NCBI RefSeq assembly: GCF_025602895.1
Contig: NW_026516221.1
Span: 620,001 to 684,000, forward strand
Reading direction: 5' to 3'
Source: Polychytrium aggregatum
Lineage: Eukaryota > Chytridiomycota > Chytridiomycetes > Polychytriales
DNA length: 64,000 nucleotides
In this document: positions 1-10,814 of the stretch, piece after piece
Layout of the letters: each line of letters starts with the position of its first letter
Position numbering within the stretch: position 1 is the stretch's first letter
The notes under the pieces: generated by a model
Seen by the model: only the letters and a program-made list of their open reading frames with translations
Told to the model about the DNA's origin: nothing
Databases searched by the model: none
Translations under genes and position numbers: made by a program

Positions 1-2
1 GG

Positions 3-356
3 GCCATTGCCGTTTCGTCAGCCTTGGTTGGGGTAGTGGCATCGCATTATGTGCAGCGCTGGTCGGTCGTGATGACTTCATCTTTGGCCGGCGGTGGCTT
101 GATTGCCTTTGGGCTGGACTCGATTCTTCTCCGTAGCGGGCTGTCACAGTACTTCCTGGTAGCGCAGCCGACGTCAAGTGGAATATCTTTGGACGGCTCC
201 AAGGTTGCCATTGTCGTTGCGCTTGCTGCTGCCAATGCCGTCCTTGGGTCGCTGAGCCAGCACATTCTTGTCGGCCTTGTGCAAAAGCGCCGCATTGGCG
301 CCGCAAGCAGTATCATGAATTTCGGTAGCATATGGCAGCCCAGAGGAACAGAGTGA
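3..356 (+). CDS. Membrane protein, 3' part only (TM7S3/TM198-like?)
   Basis: The frame is open from the window edge and ends at a stop at 354-356. The visible ~117 residues are strongly hydrophobic, with three probable membrane segments separated by a short polar loop (about residues 25-45, 75-95 and before it), followed by a basic stretch (QKRRIG). The pattern of a Gly-rich segment followed by a 'GLDSILLRSG'-type turn resembles the TM7S3/TM198-like (DUF4203) domain of fungal membrane proteins, but I could not search for it. The last ~15 residues (after the basic stretch) look unlike the rest and may be intron or junk read-through, so the true 3' end could be near 310. The gene lies just left of a transposon remnant, so truncation by mobile DNA is possible. 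Confidence 0.45.
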   Translation, partial: AIAVSSALVGVVASHYVQRWSVVMTSSLAGGGLIAFGLDSILLRSGLSQYFLVAQPTSSGISLDGSKVAIVVALAAANAVLGSLSQHILVGLVQKRRIGAASSIMNFGSIWQPRGTE

Positions 357-751
357 CAGTACTGGCCTGTTGCAGAAACTGCGAATTCAGTCTTCCGGTT
401 TCGGCCGAGTGTCTGGCTTCTGTGAACCACTCGCATGTAGCTTGTCTTGGAATACTTTGGCGAATACATCTGATCGGCAGGATATCGGGACAACGTCCCG
501 CAAGTCCCTGAGATTGCAACTACATCCATGGTCGAGACCCGGACGAGAGGCTCGCGAGCGAGTCTGCCGTGATTGATGCTTGGCTGATCGGCAAGGAAAG
601 TCTGTTGAAAGAACATGGGGACACACCATTTCTCTGGAACAAAAGCACGCTGCAGTCGGATCATATCACCCATCCAACCAAGCGGATCTAATCATCTCCC
701 TGGGTGTCCTGTGTGAGGGAGATGCATGGAGCGAGTAGGCACGACGAAGAC
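357..751. other. No recognisable gene
   Basis: This stretch between the membrane-protein frame and the transposon remnant holds only short overlapping frames with no recognisable domain. I see no repeat and no transposon terminus. The expected outer inverted repeat of the neighbouring element is absent here. Confidence 0.5.
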
Positions 752-813
752 TTCCATGAACAGGTAGTATGTGCTGTGCTTGCGGCAAGCAAAGCCACAA
801 GAAATAAAACAGA

Positions 814-1172
814 TCACTTTGGCAGCCTCCGAGTGAAGACCGCCGGTCGCTCTCCGATCTCCACAATCGACCTGCATACTGTGATCATGTTGCGCGCCGC
901 ATTGACGTCGCGATTCCACACTGTCCGGCAGCTGGGATTCTTGCAACTCCTGACAAAGTGGGAATTCGCAACACTGGGCGTATCGAGTCCTTCCAACCGA
1001 ACTGGCTCCAGGCACTTGGAGCACACCTGCGAGGTGTTGAACTCGTTCGTCGAGGCCACCTTGACGCTTCCATGATGGTGATTGGGACGGCGTCGGTGGT
1101 GCTCGAATTGCTCAAAGTACTGAGCAAACCGCTGCCTCCGAGGGCTGGATGCATAGCCCTTGCCTTGCCGCT
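814..1172 (-). pseudogene. Fanzor C-terminal fragment
   Basis: This fragment encodes the last ~119 residues of the 790-aa Fanzor found at 57590-59962. It includes the alternative catalytic Glu motif (TNEFNTSQ), the four zinc-ribbon cysteines (CSKC and the later C-x4-C) and the RuvC-III motif (NRDVNAARN), through the same stop codon. It has no start codon of its own and is fused upstream to transposase-derived sequence, so it cannot make a working nuclease. The near identity to the intact copy implies a recent common source. Confidence 0.9.
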
Positions 1173-1185
1173 GCGCTGGTCTCGG

Positions 1186-1309
1186 AGTGCCAGCGGTGAA
1201 TGGTGCTCTTGGACACACTGAATATGGAGGCAACCTTACGCAGGCTATGGATGAGGTCGTAGCATCGCAATGCGGCGGTGCGAAAGTCGGATGTGTGGCG
1301 AATGGTCAC
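1186..1309 (-). pseudogene. Tc1/IS630-like transposase N-terminal fragment
   Basis: The minus strand encodes the first ~41 residues of the transposase at 60092-61019 (starting MTIRHTSDFRTAALRCY, with the helix-turn-helix segment FSVSKSTIHRWH). It then runs into the Fanzor 3' sequence at the deletion junction near 1172-1190. It is a remnant without the catalytic domain. Confidence 0.85.
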
Positions 1310-1393
1310 GGCCAGCGCGCGATGGTATTGGGTAACAAAATATTCGATGAATGGTCAAAACCCCGGGCGTCCCGTTTTTAATTGGATGTGCTG

Positions 1394-1801
1394 TAAGCAA
1401 AATGGCATGCCTGGGATGAGGGGGGAAGCAAAGAGCAGAATCGCTCTATCTCGTCGCGGGTGCGGCACATTGGCGGGAGCGCTGTCGACGTCACTCAGCC
1501 AGGTGACCAATCAACGTTATCCAATCCACCGTCCGCATGTTGAAGTGTCTCGTTTCAAATGGGCGCGCTGTATCTTGTCTTCCAGAACGCCCCTCCCTGG
1601 CAGCTTGTCTCTCCACTCCGTCTCCAGATTATGGATGGAAGAGTATCCCCGGAGCCCATTCCGCAAACCGGTGGCGATCGTAAGGGCTTCTGTCCATAGC
1701 ACGCAGTAGTGCCAGCATCCCATCCAAGCGCCTGATATGCTCATGAACTACTTTTGTTCGCCGGCGGGCTCACATCCTGCGCAGGTTCAGTACGAACAGA
1801 T
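1394..1801. other. Intergenic, upstream of the ABC transporter
   Basis: Contains the TA target dinucleotide (1394-1395) of the transposon remnant and then ~400 bp without recognisable coding sequence. The promoter of the ABC transporter must lie here. I see no clear TATA box. Confidence 0.5.
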
Positions 1802-4800
1802 ATGCGTCAGGGAAACCATTTTCGCGCACTGTCGCGCAAGGCGCTTTCGTATCAAAAAAGACAGATCTTTACCAACGTGTGCTGCATATGCCTGTTGCCC
1901 GTGCTGATGATCCTGATATGCGCGATTCTGTCCAAAGTGGTGAGCAACTCTCTCCATCGAATGTCGGTCCTCACGCCAGATGCATCGCGCTCCGTTCATG
2001 CCGACGGGATGCGGATGCGTCGGGATGCAGCGTCGTTGTGCTTATTCGAATCCAAAAACTCTCCGATCTCTCCAAGATCGACCACCTCATCAGCACCCTC
2101 ATACCGAGCAATGGTACGGCTATGCTTCGATCTGCTGCATCGCTTTCACTCGTGTCGCCCCATTCGCCGCGCTGCCTCACTCATGAGTCCACACGTCGCG
2201 CTAGAATACATCTACTGCTCCAATCTGAACGCCATGTCGTCGAGGAACTGGCCCCTCCAGGACATCTCAAGCGCAAGTGGGGCTCCGATTACGCCGCAAG
2301 CCAACGTGCCCGGAGCGACCGAAGATGTCATCAACATCAACGAGTATATTCTTATCAGCACTTCTACGACGGGCAATCCCGGCGTCGGCACCCTCGGTTT
2401 TGTAAATCCATGTAAGTCTCAAGCGGCTGAGAATCTGGACATGCCAGCTCCATCCCGCGTCCTCTCGGTCGGATATCATCCATCGTGGCTGCACTTTGGA
2501 TTGCACACATTGGTCCTGTTGAAACTAACAACGCCGTTCGACTGCGTTGCGATCGCTCCCAGGCGTCAGATGGTTCGGAGAAAACTACCCACTGTCAGCT
2601 CTCTACGAACAAGACCCTCAGCTTACGGGAGTTTACTCCAACCCTGTTTTCCGACGCGATACGTGAGTAACCCGGACTGCTTGATGCTCGCAAGGCCATC
2701 GCCCCAGTCCAGGCGAGCTTCTACCATCGCATTATGCTCATCGAGAGCGAGTCGGTATGCTGACTCGATTCCCCCGCTGCGTTTCTCATGTTCCTGAAAG
2801 GACCTACACGGCCGAGCCGCTGCAGGGATGGGTCGCCAATCTTCTCACTGGCGGAACAATGGCCTACCTGTTCTCAAACATCCAAATGCGGCCATGGAGC
2901 TACACTGTCCAATCAAACAACATCCAGTCTGGTGTTCTGGGAACCAGCCCACAGCTCAATCCCGTCACGAACTTTACAGTTGCCCTGGCAACCTTTGGGA
3001 GTACCCCATACGCATACAAGCCCGCCAATGTCTCGAACGGACTTTTGGACACGATTGCCAAGCGCTACTGGCTCAATGTATCGTTCACAGCGCCCTCGCC
3101 TTTCCAGGGAATCCAGCAAGTGCCCTACTTCACCGGCCTCACGGGCAGCACCCACACAGTGCTCGACGGCGCCATCTCCGAGGCCGTTTCCGATACACTT
3201 GCTCTCTTGGCCAATCTAAACAAGTCATCCCTCACTAACATCTCGGCAACATCGTCTTCGACGAGCCAGTACCTTGCCAGCGCTCAGCAACTGAGCAGCA
3301 ATGTTCCCTATGGCGGCTTGTATTTCGATGTCATCGACTACACCCATCTGTACTTCCGCTACATCATGCAGATCGGCACCGACAGCCGTCTTGTGGCAGC
3401 CGTCAACTTTCCAGCGCAGGGACTGCGTCAGGTGTTGCAGCAGGCGCAGCTCTCGAACGCCTTCCTGCGATTCAGCAACCCGTCGGCCCTGGGAAACTCC
3501 TCGATCACCCAGGGCGTGCGGATCATGCCCGAGTTTGGAAGCACCAAGATCTCGATTCCCTTTGGCTCTCTCATCGGAAACATACTGTATCCCTTCGGCA
3601 TCAGCTTCCTGCTGCCGATCTTTGTGATCACCCTTGTCAAGGAGAAGGAGGATCGAATCCTGGTGATGATGAAGATGAACGGCCTCAAAGTCTGGGCATA
3701 CTATCTGAGCCACTATGTGACCATGTACATGCTCTATCTAATCTCCGCCATCATGTTCCTCGTTGTCGGGACGGGCGCCAAGATGGAGATCTTTATCGAC
3801 ACGGGCAAGGGTGTTCTGCCACTGCTGCTGTTTCTGTGGGGACATGCTCAGATTGCCGTGTCGCTCGCATTCTCGCACATCTTCAACCGCAGTCGAATTG
3901 CGCTGAGTATGTCACTGACCTGCCTGATCCACATCCGGATGAGCAAACTGATTGGACGATCTTTGCGGTGGCCCACCGATGGATGTGAACTTGTGCTTAC
4001 ATTCTCTCATCGCTTCTGGAACGCCAGTCATTGTCTTTATTTTGGTGCTCTGCGGCGTCATCATTCAGCTTGTGGTCAACCGAATCCTGACGACGGACGC
4101 GGCTCCAGCAGCTATGTTTATATGGCCGCCGTTTGCCTTCTATCGCGCACTGTATCTCATGAACATCTCGGCCATATCGACCACGTCACCGGTGAGCGAC
4201 CATTGTGCTTGGGTGTAAAGCGTCATCGAGGTTCGCATGCCAGAGGGCAACGCGCAAATCTAATCGATCCTATTTTGATTGTAACAGGGTTACTCATTCC
4301 GAAACTTTGCACCCGGTGACGAGGTGTTCACGGCGATGATGTTCCTCATTGGAGACACCGTAGTGTATCTCATCATCTCTTGGTATCTGTACAGCGTCAT
4401 TCCCACCGAATTCGGCATCCACAAACCTTGGCATTTTCCTGTGACGGACACCATCCGATATTTCCAGAAGCGACAGAGAATGAAACTCAATGGTGGAGTT
4501 GTAAGTGTGCTGAAGAATTCAACTTGTGGAATTGGAGTGGAAGGAGGCGAAGGCCATGGAGTCTGACTATGTCATCGGAATCAGGACCCCAACTCGGAAT
4601 ACAACCTCGCAGTCAAGATTGCGGTCTCGCCCGAGGAACTGCAGTTCGAGGACGACGATGTCAAGGCCGAGAAGCAGCGAATCGAGACCGAAGCGTTTCC
4701 GCACGACTCTCCCCTCATCCTCAAGAACATGCGCAAGGTCTACAAGGGCCGCGGCGGTCTCGGCCCAAAGATCGCCGTCAAGGACGTGTCGTTTGCCGTC

Positions 4801-6626
4801 GAGAGCGGCATTGTCTTTGGGCTGCTGGGGCCCAACGGCGCAGGCAAGACGACGCTGATCTCGATCCTGACGGGACTGTACGAGGCCTCGCACGGCACTG
4901 CGCTCCTGGCTGGCAAGAACATCAAGACCGAGACCAAGGAGGTCTATGGCAACATTGGCATCTGTCCGCAGGTGAGGCTGTGGGGCGGGGTGATGGAGTG
5001 ATGGGGTGATGTAGTGATGGTGTGATGGTGTGGTGGTGTGATGGTGTGATGGAGTGATGTAGTGATGGTGTGATGGAGTGATGGGGTGATGGGGTGATGT
5101 AGTGATGGTGTGATGGAGTGATGGGGTGATGTAGTGATGGTGTGATGGAGTGATGGGGTGATGTAGTGATGGTGTGATGGAGTGATGGGGTGATGTAGTG
5201 ATGGTGTGTTCAACAGTGTGATGTCGATGCAATCGTGTCTGCAAAGGACCACTCTCTGCGCCGCTGCTGGCCCACTGTCCGCCTGGACGAGCCGCTCACC
5301 CAATGTGGTTGCCTGCGACAGTTTGACATCCTGTGGGACGACCTCACGGTCGGCGAGCACCTGTACTTTTATGCACGCCTGAAGGGAGTCTCTCCGTCCA
5401 ACGAACGGGAGGCTGTCCAAGAGTCTCTGCGCCAGGTTGCGCTGGAAGCCTTTGAGGGCCGCCTGACCAAGGGACTGTCGGGCGGCGAGAAGCGACGGCT
5501 GTCGATTGCGATCGCCCTTGTTGGCAATCCGGCTGTTGTGTTCCTGGACGAGCCGACGGTGAGTATTGCGGATGGTCGATGGTCGATGGTCGATGGTCGA
5601 TGGTCGATGGTCGATGGTCGATGGTCGATGGTCGATGGTCGATGGTCGATGGTCGATGGTCGATGGTCGATGGTCGATGGTCGATGGTCGATGGTCGATG
5701 GTCGATGGTCGATGGTCGATGGTCGATGGTCGAGATGCGAGGCTACCCGTCCCAGACCTGTGCTCCAAGACAATCATCGATCGACTAACATGCGCTCTCC
5801 TCGACACAGACTGGACTCGATCCCGAGGTCCGCCGCCTGATCTGGAACATTGTCAACAAGGCTCGAGCCGGCAGGACGATCGTGCTGGTGAGTGAGCCGC
5901 ACCACGGGCCGCACCACGGGCCGCACCACGGGCCGCACCACGGGCCGCACCACGGGCCGCACCATGGACTGGGAGCAAGCATGTGCTGATGGGCGAGCAG
6001 CAGGCAACGCTCTGGACAACCTGTCCGTCGCTGCATTGATTCTCACCACACCCCATCCCATCGCACTGCGACGTGGTGTGTTTGGCCCGTTCCCAGACCA
6101 CACACTCGATGGAGGAAGCCGAGGCCCTGTGCCAACGCATCGGCATCATGGCCAAGGGCACACTGCGATGCCTGGCCAGTCCCATCCGACTCAAGGAAAA
6201 GTACGGGTCGGGTTTCCGCATCTTCTTCAACAGCCAGGCAGAAGACTCGGAGCATGCTCGAAGGTAAGGGCCGTGGGGCAGGGCAGCAGGGCAGCAGGGG
6301 AGAGGGCAGCAGGGAGTGCTGCAATCCGCAACCAGAGTGCAGTGGCCAGCATGTCGACTGACTCTGCTGGTGCCCTGTCGATGCGCCGATTCCCATCACC
6401 CAGCTTCATCGAGAGCGTGCTGCCGCCGGGATGGAAGCGACTCGACTCGTTTGCCACCAATGCATCGTACGAGTTCCCGCCGCAGCCCGGGGCGATCGCC
6501 AACCTGTTCAAGGTCGTCGAGACCCACAAGGCCGAGGCCCGGATCCTGGACTGGGGCATCAGCCAGACCACCCTCGAGGAGGTGTTCCTGCGACTGATCA
6601 GCGAGAACGACGCCGATGCCGACTAG
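1802..6626 (+). CDS. ABC transporter, subfamily A-type half transporter (11 exons)
   Basis: This is a probable lipid or sterol-type ABC exporter with one membrane domain and one nucleotide-binding domain (about 1,000 aa). Exons by splice consensus and phase: 1802-1939, ~2205-2411, 2563-2662, 2801-3906, 4028-4191, 4288-4500, 4585-4971, 5322-5558, 5810-5887, 6097-6263, 6404-6626. The first membrane helix is in exon 1 ([13 protein letters not shown]), followed by a large extracytosolic loop, then a block of helices (from [20 protein letters not shown]) ending near 4470. The NBD has Walker [10 protein letters not shown], signature LSGGEKRR, Walker B VVFLDEPT followed by TGLDPE, and switch His in TTHSMEEAE. 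The C-terminal extension ends with the ABCA-like LEEVFLRL. The exon 1/2 junction does not keep phase with simple GT-AG sites, so the 5' end (start 1802 or 1754) is uncertain. Introns 7-9 are minisatellites. Confidence 0.88.
4986..5207 (+). repeat. Octamer minisatellite TGATGNNG in ABC transporter intron 7
   Basis: About 28 degenerate copies of an 8-base unit (TGATGGTG, TGATGGAG, TGATGTAG, TGATGGGG) fill most of the intron between the Walker A exon and the exon containing the signature motif. Long ORFs on either strand here are repeat artefacts. Confidence 0.93.
5571..5733 (+). repeat. Heptamer minisatellite GGTCGAT in ABC transporter intron 8
   Basis: About 23 perfect copies of a 7-base unit lie between the GT donor at 5559 and the AG acceptor ending at 5809, immediately after the Walker B exon. 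Because 7 is not a multiple of three, all three frames are open and give spurious ORFs. Confidence 0.95.
5897..5963 (+). repeat. Dodecamer repeat CCGCACCACGGG in ABC transporter intron 9
   Basis: Five and a half near-perfect 12-base copies begin nine bases after the GT donor at 5888. The remainder of this intron (to 6096) is unique sequence. Confidence 0.93.
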
Positions 6627-7779
6627 TGATGGTGCTCGGCAGTGCTCGGCGGTGCTCGGTGGTGCTCGGTGGTGCCGTGCTGTTCTTGATCGCCTGCAGT
6701 TGCATTGCAGTGGCCCTGTCGAGTGCACCGTTGCTTGCGATTGTCGCATCCATGCCTCTGTGCCTGTCGCTGCTTGTGTGGAGTGGTCCTGGGCTCGATG
6801 CAGCCCGCAATATACAGACCCCGTCGCCGCCGCACTCAACTGGACCGAGAGATCCATGGACAACCCGAGGCAAAGCGAGCCAGCGGCCCTTGCACGCTCG
6901 GTGTTGCATTGCACCATGGAGGACGGACCCAGCAGATGCACTGGGTCGCTTGCCTCGCAGCACCACAGCGGCAGTCACTCGGTCACTCGGCATCTTCTCT
7001 TGGCTCTGTGGGCCAACACTCCAGCATCCAATAGGCGATATCCGGATCCCTGTCTGTGTGCTGAAGCATCGAGCTCAATCAGAGCTCTCTCCGATCAATC
7101 TATCGTCCTTTGAGCCAGCATTATGTCGACAACGCCGAGCCCCCTGGCAGCGTCGGCTCCGCTGCGACCGAATCAATCTCGGGGGCGGCTTGCATTTTTT
7201 GACCACGAACAATTGCACTTTGCTCACTGCCCGAGAGGTCCCCATACGAATCTTGCTTTGCCGATTGAGTGCCAAGCAGCATCGACCGCATTTGCACATC
7301 CCGCTGGTCACCAACGACCATACCCATCGACACCGGTCGCAGCACATCCCAGGCACTACTCAGTGCGACTCGGGCTTCAACAGTCTCGACTATTGGTCTC
7401 CGTCTCTGCTGATACCGGCCCACCCGTGCGATACCAGCGTTGGCTCAGACAGATTCAAGCACCACATTTTGACCTTCCGCATTGCTCGGCCGCCCGTCCG
7501 TCGAGATACCAAGATACCCTGAGCTGCATTCGTGGTCCTTGGAAACCAAGGCAGCCCAAGGCCATATCTTTGCTCTTCTTGGTCCACACCTTTGACCAAG
7601 AACCCTCGCCGAGCCATATTCGGGAGTATCCCGCGCAATCGCCCAGACACATCGCTCAGGCACATCGCCATATAAGCACACGACCGCTTGCATCCCTGGA
7701 CAGGCCCTTCGTCACTACCCTCCTTGGACAGGCTTCTTCATCATTACCCTCCTTGGACTCACCGACGATAGCCCACCAA
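6627..7779. other. Intergenic region, no gene recognised
   Basis: Begins with a short decamer repeat (GTGCTCGGNG, about 6627-6676) directly after the ABC transporter stop. The remainder has overlapping open frames on both strands with biased, low-quality composition. I treat the frame from 7123 as 5' UTR or promoter of the PH-domain gene rather than coding. Confidence 0.5.
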
Positions 7780-10410
7780 ATGCGAGACATATTTCGATTA
7801 ACTCGGTCTCGATCCAACAGCGCCTCGTCTGCCGATGCCTCCCCAGCGGTCAAACTGGATCCCAACACTCGGATACTCCAGCGATCGAGAACCGCCTCAG
7901 ATAGCGTTGGTGTCGATGCTGGAAACCGTGAGCTTACCCTCTCCCTCAGCATTTCATCGGAACTAACAGCAAGCGACTCGCCGTCGCTTGCGACAAGTGA
8001 AGGCCCATCGCACGAACCGACCCCAAAGCCTCGCACCCGAGGCATCTCCTGTCCAGACTTTTCAAGCTATACCAGCGTCGATCAGAACCACCAGTCCGAG
8101 ATCACGAAAATCGTAAACGAATGTCGGTCGAAAAAGAACTGGCTGGGGGTGAGCACTGCGCGGTGGTGTGCAATCGACGAGGTATATCGGGCATCAAGAT
8201 GCAGTCCTCGCTCCAAGATATCGCTGGGGCACTGCGATGCTTTAGTGGTTTGAACAAACGCCGTGGTCGGGATCGGTGCTATCCCCGTCGATGGAGCCAA
8301 CCACGATGGAGCAGCTTGAGCGACTCACAATCCTTCATGTTCGACTACAGCGGCGAGTGAGCAACACCCCAAAGAAGCTGCCGATCCCGGAGAAACCTGA
8401 CATCAGGTCGGTGGTCATGGTCAAGGCGCATGTGGTCGGCAAGCCCAACGACTGGAAGAAGGTGTGGCTATCGCTGAAGGACGACAAATTGTATATGGCC
8501 AAGTCAGAAAAGGCAAGCATCCGAGCTCTCTGATAGTCGTCGCTTGGGCCAGCATCATAGTGCCCGCATCAGGTCTTCGTCCTGCTCACCCACACCTCAC
8601 ACAGGACCACACAAGCTTCTGCGTTCTCCGGCTGGAAGACCAGTGTGTGATCGATCCATCGCCGATCGCAGACCTGTGCAGCTTCCGGGTGCGGTTCCCG
8701 CCAAACATCTACGATGACACTCGATGGTATTCGTTCTGTCTCGAGAGCAACGAGACAAAGACCATATGGATGAATGCCATGCTGCAGGGTATGAGCTGGC
8801 GTGAGAGAACACTGGGTGAGTACCGATGGCAGCCGAGGAAGCACCGCTGCATCTGCTCTCGCCCCTGACTATCCGTTGCTCGCCCCTGACTGTCCGTTGC
8901 TCGCCCCTGGCCCATCTCCTCGTCTTTGCTCATCCCTTTGGCTCTCCTCTGTGGGCATCTGGCCTGCTTGCCTTGGGCTATGTTTTGTCCGGCAGCCGAA
9001 CTCGGCCATGTCCCAGAGATCATGCTGTACACCTCGGACGAGTCCCGCATACCTGCCAAGCTCTATCCGTTCAGCGACCAGCACGATTTCCAAAGCGGTC
9101 TTCCGGCGACATCGAGGTCAAAGTACGAATGGGGTGGGTGGTGGTGCACCGAGCAAGTCCAGGGCGGAGCAACCCAAGGCCTCGCAAGCCCCTCGATGGC
9201 GGGCGAGATGGCCCAATCCGAAGACTCTCGAGCTAGCGATTCAGGCGAGATTGAGGAAGTGGGATACCTGTCCTATACCTGATGCAGAGAGCGCAGGATC
9301 GACCGAGCTCCAGGGTCGGCACTGTCTCTGCACACATCCTCGGCTGGGGGATGCGGGATCTGTGGAATATATCGGCACCATGATCGTCTCGACGATATCG
9401 CGGTGGTCGAACCTTGGCCCAGGCGCCGACCAAGGCCGGCCATGATCATCAGCCTCTCGATCTGGTGTGTCCACGGCTGCTGGCGCCTTGGATTCCCCAG
9501 TCGAGCGGTTGCAATCCAGCGAGCCGCCGCTGCTGCCTGCTCAGCTCCGCCCCGCCAAGAGAAACTCATGCGGAACTGTAGCGAGGGGATCGCTGTTTGG
9601 ATCTCTCGCTGGGGCGGCGGCCGGTTGGCGGGCAGATCTTCAAATGTCGCTTTGGCCAGGGTTCTTGGCGCTTCGCTGGCCCTGGGCTCGAGCGCGAAAG
9701 CGCTTGGTGACGGGAGTCTGTCTGCATGAGCTATAGAGGCCGATGGGGAGGGCCGCTCGAGGCCGCCATGGATTCCACGATGATCCAGAACAGACCCAGA
9801 TGCTGGATCACCACTTGCACGAGCTCGCCGGCATTCCAGCCAGCACAGAATACGACATGCTCATGTCCTATCTCGACTCGATGGTACTATCTCTGCATCT
9901 GCATCTCTGCATCTCTGCATCTCTGCATCTCTGCACCCCACGGCAAACGGGCGGCGCTGTCGCTGGGCTGTGCTGCCGATGGACTCGCACAATCGGCCCC
10001 CACCCAGAATATCGCCTGGCCACATTTCCGCCCCCAACTGATCCCCCGGCCCTGCAACTCAGAGCGGCGAGCTTGGCGAGGTCGTTCTTGGCCTCCAGCT
10101 CTCGACAGGAAGCGAAGCAGCCAGAGATGCATCCTGGGGCGGCGCTGTGCAAGTCAGCTCGCCGCCGGATCTTATGAACAGCTTGGTCGAGGGAATCGAT
10201 AATAATGGACCTGAGGGAACCGCGCTGGATGATACCGGGCGACTGACACATGGCGTTGTATTCCCGGCTTGCTGGGATGCTGTGGGTGGCCAAGACCTCT
10301 CGCACAACATCAACCCCAGTTGCTGCATCAGCTGCGAGACGGCCACCGCAGCACCGCACAGAGACATTGCTTCGCCGGGTAAGTTGCAGCGAGGACGGGA
10401 CTGCATATGA
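7780..10410 (+). CDS. PH-domain protein (multi-exon, 3' half tentative)
   Basis: Likely a phosphoinositide- or protein-binding adaptor. The N-terminal exon 7780-8148 is Ser-rich and disordered (MRDIFRLTRSRSNSASS). Exon 8246-8512 leads into a PH fold: 'VVMVKAHVVGKPNDWKKVWLSLKDD' region (K/W pattern of beta 1-3) continues in exon 8605-8815 with the closing helix (TRWYSFCLESNETKTIWMNAM). Exon 8996 to about 9280 follows. Well-supported later exons are 9737-9883 and 10063 to ~10378; the stop at 10410 or a further exon is unresolved, as is the stretch 9282-9736. The intron after 8512 uses a GC donor (AAG|GCAAGC) and keeps phase. I chose 7780 as start because composition becomes protein-like only from there. 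Exact C-terminal sequence should not be trusted. Confidence 0.65.
9890..9937 (+). repeat. Octamer repeat ATCTCTGC inside a PH-gene intron
   Basis: About six copies lie just after the GT donor at 9884, in the intron that ends at 10062. Confidence 0.85.
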
Positions 10411-10814
10411 TGCATCCAATTGTTCTTCTGGCCTCGAATCAGTTGCTGACGAACTTCGATACACATCGCCCCTTCTTCGTTCTGACACATCCCTTGCTGA
10501 CCCACAAACCGCACTCGATCGGGACATTTGCAACCGACTCCGTCATCCCGCACGCTGTCATTGGGTTTTACCAATCCGTATCTTTGCGCTTGTCCGCTGC
10601 TCACTCTTACATCCGCCTTTGCCGCCGCTGTTACTGCTGCCATCTCTGCCTCTCTCATCGTTCCTTTGCCCAATCCGCACCCTCACCCGGCTGTCTGTAT
10701 CCCCACTTGCACATCCGCCCGCCTGTGCCCCACAACCAACACTCCCGTGCATCGATTTTTGTCCTTGCAGAATCCACCCCACACCCCGACATCCTCACCT
10801 GCTTGGCATCCGCA

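Larger units (their letters stand above)
752..1393 (-). mobile_element. Internally deleted (MITE-like) derivative of the Fanzor-carrying Tc1/mariner element
   Basis: The block matches the full element at 57492-61103 at both ends. Positions 752-1172 match 57528-57945 (Fanzor 3' end) with only about six substitutions over ~420 bp by eye. Positions 1186-1393 match the transposase 5' end and the outer terminus at 60897-61103. The intervening ~2.9 kb (most of Fanzor and transposase) is missing. The right terminus reads GTCCCGTTTTTAATTGGAT then CTG followed by TA at 1394-1395, the expected inverted repeat and TA target. The left end starts abruptly at TTCCATGAACA and lacks the outer ~36 bp with the other inverted repeat, so this copy is probably immobile now. 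It does retain the Fanzor 3' region, where guide-RNA sequence usually lies in this family. Confidence 0.85.

Noticed and set aside
814-1233. 139-aa ORF as an intact small zinc-ribbon gene
   Set aside because: It is the 3' tail of a Fanzor fused to transposase sequence in a deleted transposon copy.
5571-5733. Possible CRISPR-like or satellite array
   Set aside because: Units are contiguous 7-mers without spacers and lie inside a GT-AG intron of a eukaryotic gene.
4567-5807. Long minus-strand ORFs reading (ITPSLHH)n and (RPSTIDH)n
   Set aside because: They are translations of the intronic minisatellites; the plus-strand ABC transporter exons and splice sites explain the region.
7123-7779. Upstream extension of the PH-domain ORF
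   Set aside because: Low-complexity His/Pro/Arg-rich translation with no protein-like pattern; better start at 7780.
10407-10814. N-terminal extension of the winged-helix protein to 10407
   Set aside because: Composition is intron/leader-like, and a good start codon at 10815 followed by a GT-AG intron (10848-11081) gives a better gene model.
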